Source of the DNA: Candidatus Gastranaerophilales bacterium
GTDB taxonomy: Bacteria; Cyanobacteriota; Vampirovibrionia; Gastranaerophilales; Gastranaerophilaceae
Direction of reading: 5' to 3'
NCBI GenBank assembly: GCA_947589525.1
Contig: CANQAW010000048.1
Coordinates: 1 to 10,688, forward strand
DNA length: 10,688 nt
The notes beneath the pieces were generated by a model, which saw only the letters and a program-made list of their open reading frames with translations, was not told the origin of the DNA and ran no database searches. Below are positions 1 to 6,552 of this stretch, one piece after another. The position numbers and the translations under genes are program-made. How positions within the stretch are numbered: the first letter of the stretch is position 1; each line of letters starts with the position of its first letter.

Positions 1-1170
1 CCCGAAGATAATAAGAAGTTTGTTTTTTGGTCTATTCAATTGAAACCTGTTTATGAAGTTCAAATGCAGGATAAAATTCAAAATTTTGAAAAATTACATC
101 CCGAATATAAAGTTGAATGGATTGATATTCCTATTAACGAAGCGCAAAAAAGAACTCTCGCTTCAATTTTATCAGACAATCCGCCTGATTTGGTTAATTT
201 AAATCCTCAATTTTCACTGCTTTTGGCCCAAAAAGATACCTTATATATATTTGATGAAGAAGATTTAGAACAATTTGACCCCAAACTTGTTAATCAATTA
301 AAATTTGAAGATAAAATTTATGCTCTTCCTTTTTATGCAACAAGTGCAGTAACAATATACAACAAGCAAGATTACGACAGATGTTTTAATCAAAAACCGT
401 TTATAAAAACTTTTGACGAGCTGTTTGAAATTTCGGATGAATTTTATGCCTGCACAAATATAGCGCCTTTTGCGGGTTCGTTAAATGAAAATGATACATT
501 GGCTAAAATTCTTGCAAAATACGACGTAAACTATTTTAAAGATGAACGGGAAAAAAATAATGCTTTTGAGCTTTTTTCAAAGTTTAATAATATGTATAAA
601 AAAGAACAGCTTCCAAAAGATATTTTAACTTTATCTCACAGGGAAATTATTGAAAAATATATGTCAAACCAAGCTTCAATAATTGTTGCGGGAGCTAATT
701 TCATTAATATGATTAAAAAATCTTCCCCCGATATTTACGAAAAATCTCAAATAGCACTGCAGTTAACGGGAAAAAATCGCAAATACGATATTTCGTTAAT
801 GAATTTAATTATTCCGAAACGCTCTAAGAATATTGATTTAGCTCTTGAGTTTGCGCTTATGCTTACAAATGAAGATAATCAGCTTGAATTTGCAAAACTG
901 ACAAATGTTCTGCCCGCAAATAAATATGCTCTTGCCGATGATTATTTTAAAAACTGTTCGGAAGATTTATATGATAAATCCCGCTGTATAAGCGCGCAAC
1001 AATTAACAGATGTTGAAAACGGCGAAATTGAAAAAAATCAAACAACCGTAAATGAAGCAATTAATAAAACATTTGAAGAAGTTCTGCTTGATAAGAATTC
1101 AACGGATAAAACAATAAAAGAAAAAATAGAAAAACTGTCGCAAGAAATTAAAAAAATCAGACAAAATTAA
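1..1170 (+). CDS. ABC transporter extracellular solute-binding protein, family 1 (5' end missing)
   Basis: Lipid-anchored or periplasmic binding protein expected to capture a sugar or similar solute and hand it to an ABC permease. The reading frame is open from the first base of the window, so the N-terminus and any signal peptide lie outside; the TTG at position 40 is not a credible start because homology continues through it (FVFWSIQLKP at residues 8-17). Family 1 (MalE/UgpB-like) traits are visible: an FEKLHPEYKVEW strand-helix, then NPPDLVNLN, then a hinge stretch with IYALPFYATSAVTIYN, and late in the protein a region where the two lobes close (ALEFALMLTNEDNQLEFAK, LPANKYAL). The C-terminus is lysine/glutamate-rich and probably helical. 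No permease or ATPase gene is in the window, so the substrate cannot be stated. The stop codon overlaps that of the convergent downstream gene. Family call is firm, ligand unknown. Confidence 0.85.
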   Translation, partial: PEDNKKFVFWSIQLKPVYEVQMQDKIQNFEKLHPEYKVEWIDIPINEAQKRTLASILSDNPPDLVNLNPQFSLLLAQKDTLYIFDEEDLEQFDPKLVNQLKFEDKIYALPFYATSAVTIYNKQDYDRCFNQKPFIKTFDELFEISDEFYACTNIAPFAGSLNENDTLAKILAKYDVNYFKDEREKNNAFELFSKFNNMYKKEQLPKDILTLSHREIIEKYMSNQASIIVAGANFINMIKKSSPDIYEKSQIALQLTGKNRKYDISLMNLIIPKRSKNIDLALEFALMLTNEDNQLEFAKLTNVLPANKYALADDYFKNCSEDLYDKSRCISAQQLTDVENGEIEKNQTTVNEAINKTFEEVLLDKNSTDKTIKEKIEKLSQEIKKIRQN

Positions 1171-1790
1171 ATGCTTACTTTTTGACCTTGTTTAATCCTG
1201 TCAAGATTTTTCTTTGCCATGGATTTTTCTTTAACAAAAGAAATAGTAAATTTAATTGCTTCAAGGTCTCTTTTTATTGCACTTTTTAATTTCATTATTT
1301 CTTCAAATGAAAGCTCTTGGATTTTATCCGACTCGCAAATTTTAAAAACGTGTTTAAAATATTCCTGCGAGTCTTGTTCAAAACCCGTTAAATTCATTTT
1401 AAAACCATACCAGTTATAAAATTGATATATAAAAGCATACAAATTAACGTTGTAGTTTCTCAAGACAAACATTTCTTTTGTTTTAAGAGAAAACTTTTTA
1501 TTCAGGATTAAATTTAAATACAGCGCTTTTAATCCTTTTTGAGGAAGAATAAAACCTTCATTTTCGCCAATTAAAGACAGAATTTTATCAGCATATTTGA
1601 TTTTGTGAATGGGAGTATTTGCGCATTTTATATATTCAAAAAGTTTTTCGGGATTGTTTAAAAACTTTTCGAAAAGCTTTTTAATTTTTTCTTCGTTTGC
1701 GCAAGTTTTTTTGTTTTTAATTGTTAAAGTTGCGCTTGAATTTGTATGTAATTTTTCATCGCAAAAATCTGCCGATAAAACTTCTTTCAT
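1167..1790 (-). CDS. Hypothetical protein, 207 aa, mostly alpha-helical
   Basis: I do not recognise this protein. It reads as a soluble, lysine-rich, largely helical polypeptide with no signal peptide or membrane segment. Visible landmarks are a basic, low-complexity N-terminal region (residues 1-35), a hydrophobic, aromatic-rich centre (LYAFIYQFYNWYGFKMNLTG, about 117-136) and a C-terminal helical region with many charged residues (about 158-204). The start at 1790 is supported by an AGAGGA ribosome-binding sequence (complement of 1801-1806), about 10 bases upstream, slightly farther than ideal. Its TAA shares four bases (TTAA, 1167-1170) with the stop of the convergent binding-protein gene, leaving no space for a terminator between them. 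Codon use is like its neighbours, so there is no sign of recent transfer. The + strand frames inside it are shadows. Confidence 0.7.
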   Translation of the reverse strand: MKEVLSADFCDEKLHTNSSATLTIKNKKTCANEEKIKKLFEKFLNNPEKLFEYIKCANTPIHKIKYADKILSLIGENEGFILPQKGLKALYLNLILNKKFSLKTKEMFVLRNYNVNLYAFIYQFYNWYGFKMNLTGFEQDSQEYFKHVFKICESDKIQELSFEEIMKLKSAIKRDLEAIKFTISFVKEKSMAKKNLDRIKQGQKVSI

Positions 1791-1830
1791 TCCGTTAATT
1801 TCCTCTTAATGTAATAAAAACATTTTTAGA

Positions 1831-1876
1831 GGGAAAATTGCCAAAATGTTATTTGAATTTTCAAAGAAATTTTCCC
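1831..1876. repeat. 9-bp perfect inverted repeat in the 1791-2022 intergenic region
   Basis: Arms GGGAAAATT (1831-1839) and AATTTTCCC (1868-1876) are perfect complements. Inside the 28-base loop is a second small dyad, TTTGAA-TT-TTCAAA (1852-1865). The element lies 41 bases upstream of the start of the 207-aa gene on the minus strand, so it could sit in its leader or be an operator. It has no U-tract on either strand typical of a terminator. Nothing else resembling a gene is seen in the 232-base gap besides the promoter at 2008-2016. Confidence 0.4.
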
Positions 1877-2007
1877 CGAGCTTATTTGATTTATCAATGA
1901 GATTTACTATTTTTTAAAGACGATAAAAGCTTTTTGTTTTAAGATTGGATTTTACAAAAATTAATAATTAAATATTTTAAACAAAACAGAAAAGAATAAA
2001 TATTTTC

Positions 2008-2016
2008 TGATATAAT
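2008..2016 (+). promoter_or_regulatory. Extended -10 promoter (TGA-TATAAT) giving a predicted leaderless mRNA
   Basis: TG at 2008-2009, one base, then a perfect TATAAT at 2011-2016. No -35 hexamer is evident 16-18 bases upstream, as is common for extended -10 promoters. Only six bases (TTTTCT) separate the -10 from the ATG at 2023, so a normal start site seven bases downstream falls on the A of the start codon. No Shine-Dalgarno sequence exists between, in contrast to the other plus-strand genes here. Confidence 0.7.
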
Positions 2017-2022
2017 TTTTCT

Positions 2023-2745
2023 ATGAGAATTAATAAATATATTGCTCAAAGCGGTTTTTGCTCAAGAAGAAAAGCAGACGAATATATTTTGGAAAAAAGA
2101 GTTAAAGTTAACGGCAAAATCGTTGATATGTTAGGTTTTGAAGTCAGAGTTAAAGACAAAGTCACGATTGATGATAAATTAATTCGTGCTGAAAAACTTG
2201 AATATTATAAATTCTATAAGCCGACAGGCTATATAACGACAAAATCAGATGAAAAAGGAAGAAAAACAATATATGATTTAATCCCCGACGAATTAAAGCA
2301 CTTAAATCCCGTAGGAAGGCTTGATAAAGATTCTTCAGGATTAATAATTCTCACAAACGACGGTAATTTAGCTTTTGAATTAACCCACCCCTCAATAAAA
2401 GCCGCAAAAACGTATATTGTAAAAGTTAAAGGAAAATTAAAAAAGTCTGAACTTCAACAGCTCAATGACGGTATTGAAATTGAAAAAGATAAAATCGCTT
2501 ATTGCGATTGGGCGATTTTAGAAGAAAACAAGGAAGAAACCACCTTTGAAATTGTTTTATATCAAGGTTTAAACAGACAAATCAGAAAAATGTTTGAATT
2601 TTTAGGCTATAATGTAGTAAGCTTAAAGAGAATAAGACATGCAAACATTGAACTTACAGGTTTAAAAAAAGGACAGATAAAACCAATCAAACCAAGGCAG
2701 ATTAAAGAATTAAAAAAATACTTGGAAAAATTAAGGCAAAATTAG
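2023..2745 (+). CDS. rluB: rRNA pseudouridine synthase, RluB/RsuA family
   Basis: Converts a specific uridine in ribosomal RNA to pseudouridine during ribosome assembly. Residues 1-50 are an S4 RNA-binding domain (MRINKYIAQSG, SRRKADEYI, VKVNGKIV). The catalytic domain follows, with YKFYKPTGYITT near 62-73, the active-site motif GRLDKDSSGL at 98-107 (catalytic Asp101) and the family signature GLNRQIRKMFE at 182-192. Length 240 aa is normal. The S4 domain starts exactly at this ATG, so the start is secure even though it lacks a ribosome-binding site. It is the first gene of an apparent operon with serS (10-base gap) and the small secreted protein. Whether it modifies 23S (RluB) or 16S (RsuA) rRNA cannot be decided from sequence alone; the symbol reflects the usual assignment for single-copy members outside enterobacteria. 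Confidence 0.9.
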   Translation: MRINKYIAQSGFCSRRKADEYILEKRVKVNGKIVDMLGFEVRVKDKVTIDDKLIRAEKLEYYKFYKPTGYITTKSDEKGRKTIYDLIPDELKHLNPVGRLDKDSSGLIILTNDGNLAFELTHPSIKAAKTYIVKVKGKLKKSELQQLNDGIEIEKDKIAYCDWAILEENKEETTFEIVLYQGLNRQIRKMFEFLGYNVVSLKRIRHANIELTGLKKGQIKPIKPRQIKELKKYLEKLRQN

Positions 2746-2755
2746 GAGTATAAAG

Positions 2756-4018
2756 ATGTTAGATATCAAAGCAATCAGAGAAAATCCCGATAAAATAAAC
2801 GAACTTTTAAAAAGAAGAAACCCCGAACTTTCAATAGATGAAGTTTTAAAAATAGACGAACAAAGAAGAAAAATTCAATTTGAACTTGATAATTTAAGGG
2901 CAAAAAGAAAAACCGAATCTAATAAAATCGGTGAAATGAAAAAACAAGGAATAGATACTTCCTCTATCCAAGCGGAAATAAGAGCTTTAGGCGAAGAAGC
3001 CAAAAAACTTGAAGAAGAATTAACCGCTTTAGATATTAAACAGAAAGATACTTTATTGCGAATTCCAAACACTCCCGACCCTGAAATCCCAATCGGGGCG
3101 GATGACAGCGCTAATGTTGAAATTAAACGCTGGGGCGAACCTGCAAAATTTGATTTTGAATTTAAAGCGCATTGGGATTTATGCCCCGAATTAAATATGT
3201 TGGATTTTGAAAGAGGGGTTAAGCTTGCTCATACAAGATTTACGCTATACAGAGGAAAAGGCGCAAAATTAGAGCGTGCAATAATTAATTTCTTCTTAGA
3301 TACTCATACACAAACAAGAGGTTATGAAGAAATTTTCCCGCCTGTTATGGCAAACTCTAAAACTATGACAGGAACGGGACAACTGCCTAAATTTGAACAG
3401 GATATGTTTAAATGCGTGGATGAAGATTTATATTTAATTCCGACTGCGGAAGTCCCCGTTACAAATATTTATCAGGATGAAATTTTAAGCGAGGATGAAC
3501 TTCCTAAATATATGACTGCTTACACTCCCTGCTTTAGGCGTGAAGCGGGAAGTGCGGGAAAAGATACCAGAGGTTTAATAAGACAGCACCAATTTAACAA
3601 AGTCGAACTTGTTAAATTAACAAAACCCGAACAATCAGAGGAAGAACACGAAAAATTGACACGGGATGCTGAAAACGTACTTGAACTTTTAAAACTTCCC
3701 TACAGAAGAGTTTGTTTATCTTCGGGGGATATTGGATTTAGTGCAAAAAAATGTTATGATTTAGAAGTATGGTTACCTTCATACAATTCTTATAAAGAAA
3801 TATCTTCTTGCTCTAATTTTGGCGATTATCAAGCGCGCAGAGCCAATATCAGATTTAGAAGAAAAGACGGAAGCGTTGAATTTGTCCATACCTTAAACGG
3901 TTCAGGTCTGGCTGTCGGAAGAACACTTGCCGCAATTTGCGAAAACTTCCAAACACCTGACGGTCATATTATAATTCCTGAAGTTTTGAGAAAATATACA
4001 GGTTTTGATATAATATAA
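2756..4018 (+). CDS. serS: Serine--tRNA ligase
   Basis: Class II aminoacyl-tRNA synthetase that charges tRNA-Ser (and tRNA-Sec where present) with serine in the cytoplasm. Residues 1-100 form the long antiparallel coiled-coil arm that grips the tRNA variable loop (heptad-like Lys/Glu/Leu content). Motif 1 lies around RGYEEIFPPVM (188-198), the serine-binding TAEVP at 230-234, motif 2 at 259-280 (CFRREAGSAGKDTRG onward) and motif 3 at about 382-394 (GSGLAVGRTLAA). At 420 aa it is full length with all key motifs. The AGGAG ribosome-binding site at 2744-2748 overlaps the TAG stop of the upstream pseudouridine synthase, so the two are likely cotranscribed and translationally linked. The next gene follows 17 bases downstream. 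Confidence 0.98.
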   Translation: MLDIKAIRENPDKINELLKRRNPELSIDEVLKIDEQRRKIQFELDNLRAKRKTESNKIGEMKKQGIDTSSIQAEIRALGEEAKKLEEELTALDIKQKDTLLRIPNTPDPEIPIGADDSANVEIKRWGEPAKFDFEFKAHWDLCPELNMLDFERGVKLAHTRFTLYRGKGAKLERAIINFFLDTHTQTRGYEEIFPPVMANSKTMTGTGQLPKFEQDMFKCVDEDLYLIPTAEVPVTNIYQDEILSEDELPKYMTAYTPCFRREAGSAGKDTRGLIRQHQFNKVELVKLTKPEQSEEEHEKLTRDAENVLELLKLPYRRVCLSSGDIGFSAKKCYDLEVWLPSYNSYKEISSCSNFGDYQARRANIRFRRKDGSVEFVHTLNGSGLAVGRTLAAICENFQTPDGHIIIPEVLRKYTGFDII

Positions 4019-4035
4019 ATATTAGGAGATAAAAA

Positions 4036-4371
4036 ATGAAAAAATTTGCTCTAACATTAATTGCCACAATGGTTGCACTATCAGCTTTTTCGGTTATTGC
4101 TAACGCTGAGACAACTTCAACTTACGCAACAAAAACAAAAGTTAAAAAAGATGTCTTAAAAGACAAAGAATACGCTCAAGTTAAAAGAAAATATTTTGAT
4201 GCGGAAGGCTACGGCGACACATACAACTGCAAAGTTGCGCAACAAAGATTTTGCAAAGTAAAAGACCTTGATTCAGGAATTTATGTTCTTTGCGACAGAG
4301 AAGTTTCCAGAACTCAGATGGAATCGGCAAAAGTTTTATTTAAGCTTGGAAGATGTACAAAATTAAATTAA
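4036..4371 (+). CDS. Small secreted protein with four cysteines (unknown function)
   Basis: Not recognised. A 111-aa protein with a textbook Sec signal peptide: basic start MKKF, a hydrophobic core to about residue 21, and an ANA cleavage box, so cleavage is expected after Ala24. The mature part (about 87 aa) is lysine-rich and has four cysteines at 65, 73, 86 and 107, an even number that suits two disulfides in an exported protein. There is no lipobox, so it is not a lipoprotein. A clear ribosome-binding site (AGGAG, 4024-4028) precedes the ATG, 17 bases after serS, so it probably rides on the pseudouridine synthase-serS transcript. A hairpin terminator follows 32 bases after the stop. The functional reason for pairing with serS is not evident. 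Confidence 0.85.
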   Translation: MKKFALTLIATMVALSAFSVIANAETTSTYATKTKVKKDVLKDKEYAQVKRKYFDAEGYGDTYNCKVAQQRFCKVKDLDSGIYVLCDREVSRTQMESAKVLFKLGRCTKLN

Positions 4372-4403
4372 TTTTGGCATTTTTAAAACAATAATTTTAA
4401 TTG

Positions 4404-4434
4404 AAAGCTCTGTTTAACTTTAAGCAGAGCTTTT
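4404..4434. terminator. Hairpin terminator shared by the convergent serS and tat operons
   Basis: AAAGCTCTG (4404-4412) pairs perfectly with CAGAGCTTT (4425-4433); the stem can extend inward through T/A pairs, leaving a small loop. On the plus strand it is followed by TTTTATTTTG, a good U-tract. On the minus strand the tract after the stem is poorer (CTTTCAATT). The right arm lies inside the 3' end of the minus-strand membrane-protein gene, encoding its last residues. Confidence 0.85.
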
Positions 4435-5526
4435 ATTTTGTGCAAGTTTTATAAATTCTTGTATATCCATCGGTTTTAAGGTTGTTTTTAATTTGTTGTC
4501 TTTTTTAAAATTTTCCTTTGTTTTAATTCTGTTTAAAAGAGCAACCGCACCCGCAATAAAGATGGTGTTAGTTAAAAATGTCAAAGCGTAGGCAGGGTTT
4601 TTGGTTTTTAAAAGATTTTTTTGAATATCTCCTTTGGTGCTTAAAATATCTTTATAGCTTTTTATTATGCCGTTATCTAAAACATTTGTTTTATTTATTT
4701 TATCAAAAAATCCATAAATCGGTTTTTCAATTATCTTTTCTCCAAAAAACAATAAAGGGACGGTTACAGAAAATCTTCTTATATTTTCTTTTACTTCATA
4801 TTTATCTCTTGAAGCGCAAAAATAACCCAAAATGCTCACAGGATAAATTAAAGCTCCGTAATGAGCGAGTTTTAAATCGTTATCTTTTGAAAATTCCAGA
4901 GTTTTTACAACTTTATTTAACAAGGGTTCAAAATATTTATAAAAATTTTTATTTTTGGATAAACCGACTGCGCCAAATGCACCCGATAAAGATAAAAGAG
5001 AAATTAAAGATAATTTTTTAATAAGAGTTTTTGCTTTTTCTTTAGCGTCTTTTCTTTCTTTATCAATATCCGTTTTATTTTTTTCCAAACCCGCTAAAGA
5101 GGTAAATTTATTTATTCCCGAACCCGACTTGGATATTAAATTGCGTATCGGAGCAATTGCATATATAAAGGGTAAAATCAAACCAAAAACCCCTGCAATT
5201 TGAGAAAATTTTGCAAGTTTGATATTTTTTGCCGTTTCGGGATTTAAGTTTTTTAAATTATTGTACGGCGTTTGAAATTGCTCTTTTGTTAAATTAAATT
5301 TTTTTTGAAAAATATTTGAAGCAAGTTTTGATAATGCAGGTGCTGAAAAATAAAATACAGCGCTTTCGGTTGTTTCCGCAAAGGCAATTTCGCGAGCTTC
5401 CTCGGGAGTTCTTGCAAGGCTTAATCTTGCAATTAAACATCCTGCTGTATCACGAGCAAACATGCCTAACGAAGAAGAAGTTTCAAGACTTTTTAAAATT
5501 GAGGTGACGGGGCTTACAGAGGGCAT
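4420..5526 (-). CDS. Multi-pass membrane protein of unknown function, third gene of the tat operon
   Basis: I do not recognise this 368-aa protein. Hydrophobic segments suitable as membrane helices lie at about 106-127, 172-190, 221-238, 252-262 (short) and 312-332. A lysine-rich, probably coiled loop separates the first two (about 148-171, KNKTDIDKERKDAKEKAK). The N-terminal 70 residues are less basic and hold an ordered-looking stretch, RDTAGCLIARLSLARTPEEA near 25-44, which looks like the most conserved part. The start ATG overlaps the tatC stop as TAATG, so translation is likely coupled; the AAGGAG sequence upstream is too far (about 14 bases) to be an ideal ribosome-binding site, with only a weak AAGAAG nearer. 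The last three codons (Ser-Ser-Ala) and stop lie within the terminator stem. No catalytic motif is visible. A role near Tat export is only positional inference. Confidence 0.8.
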   Translation of the reverse strand: MPSVSPVTSILKSLETSSSLGMFARDTAGCLIARLSLARTPEEAREIAFAETTESAVFYFSAPALSKLASNIFQKKFNLTKEQFQTPYNNLKNLNPETAKNIKLAKFSQIAGVFGLILPFIYAIAPIRNLISKSGSGINKFTSLAGLEKNKTDIDKERKDAKEKAKTLIKKLSLISLLSLSGAFGAVGLSKNKNFYKYFEPLLNKVVKTLEFSKDNDLKLAHYGALIYPVSILGYFCASRDKYEVKENIRRFSVTVPLLFFGEKIIEKPIYGFFDKINKTNVLDNGIIKSYKDILSTKGDIQKNLLKTKNPAYALTFLTNTIFIAGAVALLNRIKTKENFKKDNKLKTTLKPMDIQEFIKLAQNKSSA

Positions 5527-6254
5527 TATTCTTCTTTAATCTCCTTTTGATGCTTTTTTGAAGTTAACAATCCAAGCTCAAATAAAAGATAAGTCGGAAC
5601 AAAAAGCATTAATTGCGAAACTATATCGGGCGGAGTTAAAAATCCTGCTATAATTAGCAATATAACAACAACATAAGGTCTTTTATCCTTAATTGAATTA
5701 TATGAAATTATTCCCCGATTTATTAAAGAACGTATTACAAGCGGAATTTGAAACATTAAGCCAAAAACAACGCAAAGCCCCAGTGTTAAATTAATTATGT
5801 TTGAAATTGAAAAAACGGGATTAATTTGAGCCGTGGTAAAACTTAAGCCGAATTTTACAATTAACGGAATTATAAAAAAGTAACAGAATAAATTTCCGAA
5901 AACAAACAACGCAAGAGACATTAAAACGTTGGATTTTATGAATTTTTTTTCGTTCTCGTAAAGCGCAGGCAGAATAAATTCCCAAATTTTTTGAACTATG
6001 TACGGAAAAGCGATAACAAAAGAAATTAAAAGAGCAATTTTAATTTGTATTATAAAAACTTCCATCGGGGAAAAATAGTTAAATTGTAATTTATTGCCAC
6101 CGATTAAATGCTTTGTAAGTATATTTAAGCTTTTAGGCGCAAGAATAATTCCAATCGGAAGCGTGACGCACAAAGAAATTAAACATTGTATAATTGTTTG
6201 TCTGAGTGCTTCCAGATGACTGATGAAACTTTCTTCTTTATTATCGTTTGACAT
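5526..6254 (-). CDS. tatC: Sec-independent protein translocase subunit TatC
   Basis: Membrane core of the twin-arginine translocase: it recognises twin-arginine signal peptides on folded proteins and recruits TatA. At 242 aa it has the six-helix family pattern. Landmarks are ISHLEALRQ at 11-19 before helix 1, FSPMEVFIIQIKIA at 61-74, IWEFILPALYENEKK at 90-104 (Glu102 matches the signal-peptide-binding Glu103 of E. coli), FGLMFQIPLVI at 164-174, and KRPYVVVILL followed by FLTPPDIVSQ at 205-214. The position of E. coli Glu15 is Ala16 here, with a glutamate one residue earlier. The gene starts two bases after the tatA stop with no clear ribosome-binding site, implying translational coupling, and its TAA overlaps the next gene's ATG. 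No TatB gene is present nearby, consistent with a minimal TatA-TatC system. Confidence 0.97.
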   Translation of the reverse strand: MSNDNKEESFISHLEALRQTIIQCLISLCVTLPIGIILAPKSLNILTKHLIGGNKLQFNYFSPMEVFIIQIKIALLISFVIAFPYIVQKIWEFILPALYENEKKFIKSNVLMSLALFVFGNLFCYFFIIPLIVKFGLSFTTAQINPVFSISNIINLTLGLCVVFGLMFQIPLVIRSLINRGIISYNSIKDKRPYVVVILLIIAGFLTPPDIVSQLMLFVPTYLLFELGLLTSKKHQKEIKEE

Positions 6255-6256
6255 AA

Positions 6257-6469
6257 TTATTCTACAGGTTCTTGAACCGGTATTTCTTTTGTTTCTTCGT
6301 TAACCGAATTTTTTATTTCCTGAGCTTCTTTTTGGAAAGTTTCTTTTGCTTTTTTATATTCAACACTTGCCCTGCCAAGAGCTCTTGCAAGTTCGGGTAT
6401 TCTTTTTCCCCCGAACAATAAAACAACTACTGCTAAAATTAAACCTATTTCCATCGGTCCTAAGTGCAT
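6257..6469 (-). CDS. tatA: Sec-independent protein translocase subunit TatA
   Basis: Small pore-forming or membrane-thinning component of the twin-arginine translocase. At 70 aa it shows the classic architecture: one N-terminal membrane helix (about 6-19, EIGLILAVVVLLFG), the invariant Phe-Gly hinge, an amphipathic helix (KRIPELARALGRASVEYKKA, 22-41) and an acidic, flexible C-terminal tail. Without a separate TatB it probably serves both TatA and TatB roles, as in Bacillus. The start is fixed by a strong AAGGAGG ribosome-binding site (complement of 6476-6482). It is first of three genes, ahead of tatC and an unknown membrane protein, and is divergent from purA with an 83-base gap. Confidence 0.97.
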   Translation of the reverse strand: MHLGPMEIGLILAVVVLLFGGKRIPELARALGRASVEYKKAKETFQKEAQEIKNSVNEETKEIPVQEPVE

Positions 6470-6496
6470 AAATATCCTCCTTACGGCTTTAAAAAT

Positions 6497-6502
6497 ATTA
6501 TA
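6497..6502 (-). promoter_or_regulatory. -10 element for the tatA operon, overlapping a plus-strand -10-like sequence
   Basis: On the minus strand 6502-6497 reads a perfect TATAAT, 28 bases upstream of the tatA ATG, which would give a leader of roughly 20 bases carrying the AAGGAGG site. The best -35-like sequence, TTTACA (complement of 6523-6528), is 20 bases away, longer than ideal. On the plus strand TATACT (6499-6504) overlaps it and could serve purA, so the two divergent promoters may compete. The purA promoter itself remains unresolved: TAAAAT at 6525-6530 is another candidate. Confidence 0.5.
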
Positions 6503-6552
6503 CTATAAATTTCCTTTTTTATTGTAAAATAAATAAGGAAAAAGGAGAGGAT

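Noticed and set aside
40..42. TTG as start codon of the solute-binding protein
   Set aside because: The frame is open to base 1 and the family-typical FWSIQLKP stretch crosses the TTG, so the true start is outside the window.
1791..2022. tRNA or small RNA gene in the gap
   Set aside because: No tRNA arms or TTCGA loop found; only the nested dyad and promoter are supported.
4578..5021. 147-aa plus-strand reading frame inside the membrane-protein gene
   Set aside because: Antisense shadow of a well-supported minus-strand gene; composition is low-complexity Leu/Phe/Tyr/Lys with no start signal.
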